From NCBI RefSeq assembly GCF_004005495.1, contig NZ_RZYA01000020.1, forward strand, positions 99,588 to 163,587: a stretch of 64,000 bases of DNA, written 5' to 3'. The stretch comes from Streptomyces antnestii (lineage in GTDB: Bacteria; Actinomycetota; Actinomycetes; Streptomycetales; Streptomycetaceae). This document shows, piece by piece, positions 57,703-64,000 of this stretch. Made by a program: the position numbers and the translations under genes. The notes under the pieces were generated by a model. The model did not search any database, was not told the DNA's origin, and was given only the letters and a program-made list of their open reading frames with translations. Each line of letters starts with the position of its first letter. Within the stretch, counting starts at the first letter, position 1.

Positions 57703-57959
57703 AATTCGTCTGGGACGAGTCGTCCTGGGGGGACTACGTCTGGTGGCAGACCCAGGACCGGAAGATCCTCAAGCGGATCAACACGCTGCTCCAGGACATC
57801 GCCCGCAACGGGAACGACGGCATCGGCAAGCCGGAACCGCTGAAGCACGGCTTCCACGGCTACTGGTCCCGGCGGATCACCGATGAGCACCGGCTCGTCT
57901 ACAAGGTCGTCGAGGACGAGGTCCGGGTCGCCGCCTGCCGGTACCACTACAGCGGCTGA
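57699..57959 (+). CDS. yoeB: YoeB-family mRNA interferase toxin
   Basis: 86 residues, RelE/YoeB fold. MKFVWDESSWGDYVWWQTQD, GKPEPLKHGFHGYWSRRITDEHRLVYKV and C-terminal CRYHYSG contain the expected Glu, Arg and terminal His/Tyr catalytic residues. It cleaves ribosome-bound mRNA. Start is GTG at 57699, overlapping the antitoxin stop by GTGA. Its last 13 bases overlap the convergent ispE stop region, so the pair is tightly fitted between core genes. Confidence 0.95.
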   Translation: MKFVWDESSWGDYVWWQTQDRKILKRINTLLQDIARNGNDGIGKPEPLKHGFHGYWSRRITDEHRLVYKVVEDEVRVAACRYHYSG

Positions 57960-58855
57960 CCTCGCAGCACGGTCGCACCCGGCGCCGGTGACGGCGCCAC
58001 CCGTACCGAGCGGCAGGTGCCGGATGCCGTCAGGGCTTCGGCGATGCGGTGGGCCGACTCCGGGTCCGCCGCGAGGAACGCCGTGGTCGGGCCGGAGCCG
58101 GAGACCAGGGCGGCGAGCGCGCCGGCCGCCGTGCCCGCGTCGAGCGTGGCCTTCAGGGACGGGAAGAGGGAGAGCGCGGCGGCCTGGAGGTCGTTCGTGA
58201 CGGTGGCCGCGAGCGCGGACGCGTCGCCGGTGCGCAGGGCGTCGAGGAGAGCGGGCGAGGCCTCGGGCACGGGGACCGCCGTGTTCTCGGTGAGCCGGTC
58301 GAACTCGCCGTACACGGCGGGCGTGGAGAGGCCCCCCTCGGCGGCCGCGAACACCCACCAGAAGTCCCCACCCACGTCGAGGAGTTCCAGCTTCTCGCCG
58401 CGTCCGGTGCCGAGCGCCGCCCCGCCGACCAGGCTGAACGGCACGTCGCTGCCCAACTCGGCGCAGATGTCGAGGAGTTCGTCCCGCGAGGCACCCGTGC
58501 CCCACAGCGCGTCGCAGGCCACGAGCGCGCCGGCCGCATCGGCGGAGCCGCCCGCCATGCCGCCCGCGACGGGGATGTCCTTGGCGATGTGGAGGTGGAC
58601 GCTGGGCTCGATCCCGTACCGCTCGCCGAGCGCGATCGCGGCGCGGGCCGCCAGGTTCGTACGGTCCAGGGGGACCTGGTCGGCGCCGGGGCCCTCGCAG
58701 GTGAGGGTCAGCTCGTCGGCCGGGGTCGCCGTGACGTCGTCGTACAGGCCGACGGCGAGGAAGACGTTGGCGAGGTCGTGGAAGCCGTCGGGGCGGGCGG
58801 CGCCCACCGCGAGCTGGACGTTGACCTTGGCGGGGACCCGTACGGTCACGCTCAC
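57947..58855 (-). CDS. ispE: 4-diphosphocytidyl-2-C-methyl-D-erythritol kinase
   Basis: Fourth enzyme of the MEP isoprenoid pathway, GHMP kinase family. 302 residues. VRVPAKVNVQLAVGAARPDGFH is the N-terminal substrate site, VAGGMAGGSADAAGAL the ATP loop and ALVSGSGPTTAFL the C-terminal Gly-rich motif. The GTG start overlaps the ksgA stop (GTGA), so the two are coupled. Confidence 0.97.
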   Translation of the reverse strand: MSVTVRVPAKVNVQLAVGAARPDGFHDLANVFLAVGLYDDVTATPADELTLTCEGPGADQVPLDRTNLAARAAIALGERYGIEPSVHLHIAKDIPVAGGMAGGSADAAGALVACDALWGTGASRDELLDICAELGSDVPFSLVGGAALGTGRGEKLELLDVGGDFWWVFAAAEGGLSTPAVYGEFDRLTENTAVPVPEASPALLDALRTGDASALAATVTNDLQAAALSLFPSLKATLDAGTAAGALAALVSGSGPTTAFLAADPESAHRIAEALTASGTCRSVRVAPSPAPGATVLRGQPL

Positions 58856-59730
58856 GCGGCGGCTCCCGCGTTCTTGTGCTCGGCGATGCGCGCGAACTCC
58901 TCGACGGTCAGGGCCTCGCCCCGGGCCTGCGGGGAGACACCGGCTGCGACCAGGGCAGCTTCCGCCGCCGCGGCCGATCCGGCCCAGCCGGACAGCGCGG
59001 CGCGCAGCGTCTTGCGGCGCTGCGCGAAGGCCGCGTCGACCACGGCGAAGACCTCGCGCTTGGTGGCGGTCGTCGCGACGGGCTCGGTGCGCCGGACGAG
59101 GGCGACGAGGCCGCTGTCGACGTTCGGCGCGGGCCAGAAGACGTTCCGGCCGATGGATCCGGCGCGCTTCACGTCCGCGTACCAGTTGGCCTTGACCGAC
59201 GGGACTCCGTAGACCTTCGAGCCGGGGGCGGCCGCGAGGCGGTCGGCGACCTCGGCCTGGACCATGACGAGCGTGCGCTCGATGGTCGGGAAGGTGTCGA
59301 GCATGTGGAGCAGGACCGGCACGGCGACGTTGTAGGGCAGGTTCGCGACGAGCGCCGTGGGGGCCGGGCCCGGGATGTCGTCGACGAGCATCGCGTCGGA
59401 GTGGACGAGCGCGAACGCGTCCTTCTTCTGCGGGATGCGGGCCTCGATCGTCGCGGGGAGCGCGGCGGCGAGCACGTCGTCGATCTCGACGGCGGTGACG
59501 TGGGCCGCCGCCTCCAGGAGCGCCAGGGTCAGCGAGCCGAGGCCCGGGCCGACCTCGACGACATTGTCCTCGGGGGTGACCTGCGCGGTGCGCACGATGC
59601 GGCGGACCGTGTTGGCGTCGATGACGAAGTTCTGGCCGCGCTGTTTCGTGGGCCGCACGCCCAGGGCTGCCGCCAGTTCGCGGATGTCGGCGGGGCCAAG
59701 CAGGGGGCCCTGGGGGTCAGTGGTGCTCAC
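58852..59730 (-). CDS. ksgA: 16S rRNA dimethyladenosine transferase
   Basis: Dimethylates the two adjacent adenosines near the 3' end of 16S rRNA during 30S maturation. 292 residues. SAM motif I is VEVGPGLGSLTLALLE, catalytic motif IV NLPYNVAVPVL, N-terminal KQRGQNFVIDANTVRRIV. I chose the GTG at 59730 (VSTTDPQGPLLG), the usual actinobacterial start; the longer frame is not supported. It is followed by ispE with overlap. Confidence 0.97.
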   Translation of the reverse strand: MSTTDPQGPLLGPADIRELAAALGVRPTKQRGQNFVIDANTVRRIVRTAQVTPEDNVVEVGPGLGSLTLALLEAAAHVTAVEIDDVLAAALPATIEARIPQKKDAFALVHSDAMLVDDIPGPAPTALVANLPYNVAVPVLLHMLDTFPTIERTLVMVQAEVADRLAAAPGSKVYGVPSVKANWYADVKRAGSIGRNVFWPAPNVDSGLVALVRRTEPVATTATKREVFAVVDAAFAQRRKTLRAALSGWAGSAAAAEAALVAAGVSPQARGEALTVEEFARIAEHKNAGAAA

Positions 59731-59771
59731 GGACTCAGGGTACGGGGCGCTGCGCACGGGCCCTGCCACAC

Positions 59772-61130
59772 CTACCCGTGCAGGCGGCCCCCGCAGTGCG
59801 GCCACGGGCCGGTGCCGCGCTGCACGTACAGCTTCTTCGCCCGGTACGTCTGCTCGGAGGCGGACGCGTCCTGGGGCCGTCCCCCGCCGCCCAGGCTGTG
59901 CCAGGTCTGCACGTCGAACTGGTAGAGGCCGCCGTACGTGCCGGTCGCGTCGGTCGCGGAGGGGCGGCCGCCCGACTCGCAGCGGGCGAGCGCGCTCCAG
60001 TTCAGGCTGTCCGCGCCGGCGACGGAGGACGGCAGCGGCCTGGTGCCGACCTTCACGAGCTGGCTGCGCGGCTCGCGCACGACCTCGGCCTCCAGGCGCC
60101 GCGGCTTCTGCCGGACGCCGTTGACGGTGCGCAGGGCGTAGGTGACACGCCGGGTGCCCTGGCGGCCCGCCCGTTCGACGACCTCGGTGCCGCGGAACAG
60201 GGTCGGGTCCTGGGTCCGCTCCACCGCAAACGCGATGGGCTCCTCCCGTACCTCCCTGCTGCCCTTGATCCGCATGACGGTGATCGTCTGCCCGTCGCGC
60301 GGGAAGCTGTCCTGCGGGACGGAGGTGGTGTCCTGCCCGTGCAGCTGGACGCCCGCCTCCTCGACGGCGTCCCGGACGGTGGCGGCGTTGGTGCGGAGGG
60401 TGCGCTCGCGTCCGTCGGCCATGATCGTGACGCTGCGTTCGGTGCGGACGTCGAGCGCGAGTCCGTCGCGGGCGATGCGGCGGGAGCGGGACGTGGAGAC
60501 GTAGGCGCCCTCGGCGCGGACGCCGAGCTGGCGCAGGGCGCCGTCGACGGTGCTCGCGGTGGTCCACACCTTGCGGCGCTCGCCGTCGAGGGTGAGGTGG
60601 ACGGGCCGGCCGTAGCGCACGGCGACCTCGTCGCCGCTGGCCAGGGAGGTTCCGGGGGCGGGGGCGACGATGTCGTGCGGGCCGACGTCGAGTCCCTCGT
60701 CGGCGAGCAGCTCGCTGACGTCGTCCGCGAAGGTATGCAGGGTGCGGGGCTTGCCGTCGACGCTGAGCTGGAGCTCCTTGTCCGCGGCGACGAAGGCGGT
60801 GGTGCCGCCGGCCAGGAACGCGACGACGAGCGCCTGCGGCAGGAGCCGCCTGAGGCTCTCGGGCCGCTCGGTCCGCTTCCCCCGCCGGGCCGCGCGGCGG
60901 GCCTCGGCCCGGCCCCCGGCCCGCACGCCGGGAGCACCGGCGGGGGCGGCCTGCCGCGGGAACACCGCTTCGGGCACCTGCCAGGCGGGCTGGGTCTCCA
61001 GGGACTCGTAGCCGGGGCGGTAGGTGCCGCCCCGCGGTGCGTACACCGCATCCCGCTCGTTCGGCTCGTTCGGCTCGTACGTCCTGTACGGCTCGTAGGT
61101 CTCGTACGTCTCGTACGGCGAACTGCTCAC
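59772..61130 (-). CDS. rpfB: Resuscitation-promoting factor RpfB
   Basis: 452 residues. The cytoplasmic N-terminus is Tyr/Glu/Pro-rich (YETYETYEPYRTYEPNEP), then one membrane helix (about 97-114). Three DUF348 repeats follow (about 117-155, 175-215, 233-272; each with ...VDGKPRTLHT-like strands), then a G5 domain (about 291-363) and the Rpf lysozyme-like domain (374-452) with catalytic Glu385 in RCESGG and GLYQFDVQTW. It cleaves peptidoglycan and promotes germination/resuscitation. I chose the GTG at 61130 because AGGGAG lies seven bases upstream. It lies upstream of ksgA-ispE, as in other actinobacteria. Confidence 0.95.
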   Translation of the reverse strand: MSSSPYETYETYEPYRTYEPNEPNERDAVYAPRGGTYRPGYESLETQPAWQVPEAVFPRQAAPAGAPGVRAGGRAEARRAARRGKRTERPESLRRLLPQALVVAFLAGGTTAFVAADKELQLSVDGKPRTLHTFADDVSELLADEGLDVGPHDIVAPAPGTSLASGDEVAVRYGRPVHLTLDGERRKVWTTASTVDGALRQLGVRAEGAYVSTSRSRRIARDGLALDVRTERSVTIMADGRERTLRTNAATVRDAVEEAGVQLHGQDTTSVPQDSFPRDGQTITVMRIKGSREVREEPIAFAVERTQDPTLFRGTEVVERAGRQGTRRVTYALRTVNGVRQKPRRLEAEVVREPRSQLVKVGTRPLPSSVAGADSLNWSALARCESGGRPSATDATGTYGGLYQFDVQTWHSLGGGGRPQDASASEQTYRAKKLYVQRGTGPWPHCGGRLHG

Positions 61131-61164
61131 GACGACGCTCCCTGGGTCCGGATCGGGCGAGGAG

Positions 61165-61194
61165 AACCTAGCGGAGCGTTCGTCACTCTCCAAA
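61165..61194 (-). promoter_or_regulatory. Possible rpfB promoter
   Basis: On the minus strand, -10 TAGGTT (61165-61170) and -35 TTTGGA (61189-61194) are 18 bases apart, about 35 bases upstream of the rpfB start. Both hexamers are moderate matches. Confidence 0.4.
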
Positions 61195-61238
61195 GCGACG
61201 CGGCTACGCAGTGTCGTGAACCCGGCGGCCCGGAGCGG

Positions 61239-62120
61239 TCAGTAGTCGAAGGCGCGGGCCGTGTTGGCCGCGACCGCCGCCGCCAGGGTGTCCTCGTCGA
61301 GGCCCTTGACCGCGGCCATGGCGCGCAGCGTGACCGGAATGAGATACGGGGCGTTAGGCCGTCCGCGGTAGGGCGCGGGGGTCAGGAAGGGCGCGTCGGT
61401 CTCGACCAGGACGAGTTCGCGCGGGGCGACGGCGAGGGCGTCGCGCAGGTGCTGCGCGTTCTTGAAGGTGACGTTCCCCGCGAACGACATGTAGTAGCCG
61501 TTCTCCGCGCAGACCTTGGCCATCGCCGCGTCGCCGGAGTAGCAGTGGAAGACCGTGCGCTCGGGGGCGCCCTCCTCCTTGAGGATGCGCAGCACGTCGT
61601 CGTGGGCGTCCCGGTCGTGGATCACGAGGGCCTTGCCGTGCCGCTTGGCGATCTCGATGTGCGCGCGGAACGAGCGCTCCTGCGCGGCCATGCCTTCAGG
61701 TCCCGTACGGAACTGGTCGAGGCCGGTCTCGCCGACGCCCTTCACGTGCGGGAGCGCCGCGAGCCGGTCGATCTCGGCGAGCGCCTCGTCGAGGGCGGCG
61801 TCACCGCCGGCCGGCCGCTCGCCCTGCCGGGACCAGCCGTCGGGGTCGCCGAGGACGATACGGGGGGCTTCGTTGGGGTGCAGGGCGACCGTGGCGTGGA
61901 CGCTCGGGTGCGCGGCCGCGGTGTCGGCGGCCCACTGGGACCCGTTCACGTCGCAGCCGACCTGGACGACGGTCGTCACACCCACCGACGCGGCCTTGGC
62001 GAGGCCCTCCTCCACCGTGCCCGACTGCATGTCGAGGTGGGTGTGCGAGTCGGCGACCGGCACCGTGAGGGGTGCGGGCAGCGGCGGCGGGGTGATGTCC
62101 TTCGAACGGTCAGAGCTCAT
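61239..62120 (-). CDS. tatD: TatD-family metal-dependent DNase
   Basis: 293 residues. Metal-site motifs in order: VADSHTHLDM (HxH), GVGETGLDQFR, VIHDRDAHDDVL, HCYSGD and ETDAPFLTPAPYRGRPN. The family hydrolyses DNA 3'-5' and acts in DNA quality control. The ATG at 62120 begins MSSDRSKDITPPP. It is upstream of rpfB, in the usual order tatD-rpfB-ksgA-ispE. Confidence 0.95.
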   Translation of the reverse strand: MSSDRSKDITPPPLPAPLTVPVADSHTHLDMQSGTVEEGLAKAASVGVTTVVQVGCDVNGSQWAADTAAAHPSVHATVALHPNEAPRIVLGDPDGWSRQGERPAGGDAALDEALAEIDRLAALPHVKGVGETGLDQFRTGPEGMAAQERSFRAHIEIAKRHGKALVIHDRDAHDDVLRILKEEGAPERTVFHCYSGDAAMAKVCAENGYYMSFAGNVTFKNAQHLRDALAVAPRELVLVETDAPFLTPAPYRGRPNAPYLIPVTLRAMAAVKGLDEDTLAAAVAANTARAFDY

Positions 62121-62146
62121 GCCCCGATCCTACGAACGAACTCCGC

Positions 62147-62587
62147 TCAGTCCGTCTTGCGGTGGTGGAAGGGGTGCAGGAGGTCGGAGAGGTGCCAGTG
62201 GTGGTCCTTCGCGGGCCGCTCCGCGCCGCCGGTGTCCGCGGGCTCGCGCTGCTGCGGCGGAGCCGTCTCCTGCCGGTGCATCACGTCGAGCACGGACGAG
62301 ACGCGGCCCGCCCTCATGATCCGTACGACATGACCGCCGCAGTTGAGGCACGTGGGCCGGGTCAGCGGCGACGGGACCCGCTCGCCGCCCGCCACGTACA
62401 TCACGAACTCCGCGCCGTCGCCGTCGATGTGGTGCTCGATCTCGAACGACTGCTCCCAGCCGTGGCCGCACCGCATGCACGCGAACGAGTACGACTCATG
62501 GGCGATGGCCGTGGCCGCGCTCCGGTTCGGTATCGGAGGTGCGGTCGCACTGGCCGGGGTCGGTGCGGCGCCTGCGATGTCACTCAT
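62147..62587 (-). CDS. Zinc-ribbon protein of unknown function
   Basis: 146 residues. Two CxxC knuckles (CMRCGHGWEQ and CLNCGGHVVRI) about 50 residues apart form a zinc ribbon around a short beta domain (EFVMYVAGGERV). The C-terminus is His-rich (KDHHWHLSDLLHPFHHRKTD), suggesting extra metal binding. The ATG at 62587 has AGGAG upstream, with a 7-base hairpin directly before it. It ends 26 bases before the tatD start on the same strand, so it may be co-transcribed. Confidence 0.83.
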   Translation of the reverse strand: MSDIAGAAPTPASATAPPIPNRSAATAIAHESYSFACMRCGHGWEQSFEIEHHIDGDGAEFVMYVAGGERVPSPLTRPTCLNCGGHVVRIMRAGRVSSVLDVMHRQETAPPQQREPADTGGAERPAKDHHWHLSDLLHPFHHRKTD

Positions 62588-62597
62588 GCCAGCTCCT

Positions 62598-62614
62598 CTT
62601 GTCCGCTGGACAAG
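62598..62614 (-). promoter_or_regulatory. Hairpin abutting the ribosome binding site of the zinc-ribbon gene
   Basis: CTTGTCC (62608-62614 on the minus strand) pairs with GGACAAG (62598-62604), 3-base loop, ending directly at the AGGAG that precedes the start codon. A further inverted repeat CTTCCGGG / CCCGGAAG (62619-62626 with 62643-62650) lies upstream. Either could control translation or mark a 5' end. Confidence 0.5.
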
Positions 62615-62782
62615 GAACCTTCCGGGCGGGGCATTACATCCACCCGGAAGCCTGGGACGGGTGCGTCCCTTCGACCAGTGGACGCTTCTCCCGGCGCGAG
62701 CGCATCAGGGCTGTCGACTGTTGGAGCTGATTTGGCCTTTCCATGTCGCAAAGGGCCCGGTACGCGGCCTGCGCTTTGCTTT

Positions 62783-63679
62783 TCAGGTTAGTCCTTTGCC
62801 CTCCGATGGGGCTCCGCGAGCGGCGTTCTTTGCCGCGACCACCGCATCGAAGACCTCACGCTTGGGCAGTCCCGCCTCGGCGGCCACGGCGGCGATCGCT
62901 TCCTTGCGCCGCTCCCCCGCCTCTTCCCTCACCTGCACCCTGCGTACCAGCTCAGAGGCGTCGAGGACCTCCGCGCCCTTCTCCGGGGCGCCCTCGACGA
63001 CGACGGTGATCTCGCCGCGTACGCCCTCGGCCGCCCAGCGCGCGAGTTCCCCGAGCGGGCCCCTTTTCACTTCCTCGTACGTCTTGGTGAGCTCGCGGCA
63101 CACGGCCGCCCTGCGCTCGTCCCCGAAGGCCTCGGCCATCGCGGCGAGCGTGTCGTCGAGGCGGTGCGGGGCCTCGAAGTAGACGAGGGTGCGGCGCTCC
63201 TCCGCCACCTCCCGCAGCCGGCCCATGCGCTCGCCGGCCTTGCGGGGCAGGAAGCCCTCGAAGCAGAACCGGTCGACGGGGAGCCCGGACAGCGCGAGCG
63301 CGGTGAGCACGGCGGAGGGGCCCGGCACGGCGGTGACCTTGATGTCCCGCTCGACGGCCGCGGCGACGAGCCGGTACCCGGGGTCGGACACGGACGGCAT
63401 CCCGGCGTCGGTCACGAGGAGTACCCGGGCCCCGCCCGCGAGGGCCTCGACCAGCTCGGGCGTGCGGGCCGACTCGTTCCCCTCGAAGTAGGACACGACG
63501 CGTCCGCCGGGCGTCACGCCGAGCGCCTGCGTCAGGCGCCGCAGCCTGCGGGTGTCCTCGGCGGCGATGACGTCGGCGTCGGCCAGCTCCTTGCTGAGCC
63601 GGGGCGGCGCGTCCGACACGTCTCCGATGGGCGTACCCGCGAGCACGAGCGTTCCGGGGGAATCTGGGCTTCCTGTCAC
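62783..63679 (-). CDS. rsmI: 16S rRNA (cytidine-2'-O)-methyltransferase
   Basis: 298 residues, tetrapyrrole-methylase fold. VLAGTPIGDVSDAPPRL, AAEDTRRLRRL, VTDAGMPSVSDPGYRLV and VPGPSAVLTALALSGLP are diagnostic of RsmI, which methylates C1402 of 16S rRNA. The ATG at 63679 begins MTGSPDSPGTL. The gene is divergent from the coding sequence starting at 63977. The 62588-62782 gap downstream holds only the hairpins noted. Confidence 0.97.
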   Translation of the reverse strand: MTGSPDSPGTLVLAGTPIGDVSDAPPRLSKELADADVIAAEDTRRLRRLTQALGVTPGGRVVSYFEGNESARTPELVEALAGGARVLLVTDAGMPSVSDPGYRLVAAAVERDIKVTAVPGPSAVLTALALSGLPVDRFCFEGFLPRKAGERMGRLREVAEERRTLVYFEAPHRLDDTLAAMAEAFGDERRAAVCRELTKTYEEVKRGPLGELARWAAEGVRGEITVVVEGAPEKGAEVLDASELVRRVQVREEAGERRKEAIAAVAAEAGLPKREVFDAVVAAKNAARGAPSEGKGLT

Positions 63680-63701
63680 CGGTCCATCCTCGCAGGGACG
63701 C

Positions 63702-63889
63702 GGGCGGGACGTGTCGGCCAGGCCGGATCAGGGAGCGGCGTCTGGTGCGGTGCATCGCAAGGCGGAGGAGGGAGTCGACGCGGTGGGGGCACCTCCCAGC
63801 GGTAGCTGGGGGACGTCGGCGAGTGACGACAACGCCGCGAGGCGCCGTGCCAGACGCCGCGAGCCCGGCCTGGCCGACACGTCCCGCCC
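63702..63889. repeat. Large nested palindrome in the rsmI divergent region
   Basis: Outer arms 63702-63726 and 63865-63889 are a perfect 25-base inverted repeat beginning GGGCGGGACGTGTCGG. Inner arms GCGGCGTCTGG (63735-63745) and CCAGACGCCGC (63850-63860) are perfect, and a core CCCAGCGGTAGCTGGG lies near the middle (63794-63809). The core module is widespread in Streptomyces intergenic DNA. It occupies most of the divergent promoter region. Confidence 0.88.
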
Positions 63890-63976
63890 CTGGGCGTCGA
63901 CTGCGGCGGGCCGCCGACGGGACACGGGGAACGGCCGGACGCCCCCGCGCACAGTCGCGTTCCCTACGATGGCGCG

Positions 63977-64000
63977 GTGACCAGTACCGCGTCCTCGCCG
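63977..64000 (+). CDS. Start of a gene running off the window (probable protein O-mannosyltransferase)
   Basis: A GTG at 63977 opens VTSTASSP at the right edge. Only eight codons are visible. In Streptomyces the gene divergent from rsmI here is normally the dolichyl-phosphate-mannose-protein mannosyltransferase pmt, so that is the expected product; the sequence alone cannot show it. Confidence 0.4.

Noticed and set aside
61131..61238. c-di-AMP (ydaO) riboswitch before rpfB
   Set aside because: The gap is only 108 bases and lacks the conserved ydaO core; that switch is associated with other rpf genes.

Overview
The window is a stretch of high-GC actinobacterial chromosome, almost certainly Streptomyces. 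Evidence: GC-biased third codon positions, frequent GTG/TTG starts, U-less hairpin terminators, Streptomyces-type intergenic palindromes, a divergent tam/tamR pair, an RpfB-type resuscitation factor and a LAxTG sortase substrate. The gene order mfd, ABC exporter, glmU-prs-rplY-pth, ppc, desaturase/TetR, tam/tamR, galTEK, ABC-F, ispE-ksgA-rpfB-tatD, rsmI is that of the conserved Streptomyces core.

Layout. 1-2107: a large serine recombinase whose C-terminus looks like a DUF4096 transposase domain, probably the edge of an integrated element. 2304-12177: a P450, MazG, a SurA-like lipoprotein, a soluble Ser/Thr kinase with its membrane partner, an HTH-fused N6-methylase-like protein, two small exported proteins and an exported HNH nuclease. 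12270-23655: Mfd, a two-gene ABC export system, a DHA2-type MFS exporter and a DUF485/sodium-solute symporter pair. 23686-29752: a DivIVA/FilP-like coiled coil followed by a compact toxin/immunity-type locus. That locus holds one protein with an Imm35/YrhB-like domain, a deaminase and a SUKH-4 domain; a WHH nuclease fused to SUKH-1; a YwqJ-like deaminase; and a SUKH-3 protein. The four genes form two divergent pairs.

30020-37044: an orphan histidine kinase, tRNA-Gln(UUG), glmU, prs, rplY, pth and two small envelope proteins. 37154-44942: PEP carboxylase, a fatty-acid desaturase with its TetR regulator, tam/tamR around a shared operator, a LuxR-type response regulator and a GNAT acetyltransferase. 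44977-50412: the galTEK operon, divergent from an SSS symporter and a small membrane protein. 50553-57322: an atypical LuxR regulator with a degenerate receiver, two paralogous PQQ-type beta-propeller membrane proteins and an ABC-F ATPase. 57451-57959: a YefM/YoeB toxin-antitoxin pair inserted between core genes. 57947-63679: ispE-ksgA (overlapping), rpfB, tatD, a zinc-ribbon protein and rsmI. A divergent gene, probably protein mannosyltransferase, starts at the right edge.

Most of the window is housekeeping. The accessory interest lies in the recombinase end, the HTH-methylase, the deaminase/WHH/SUKH locus, the degenerate response regulator and the YefM/YoeB insertion. No gene-free stretch exceeds 300 bases. 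The larger gaps hold palindromes or tandem repeats, listed separately.
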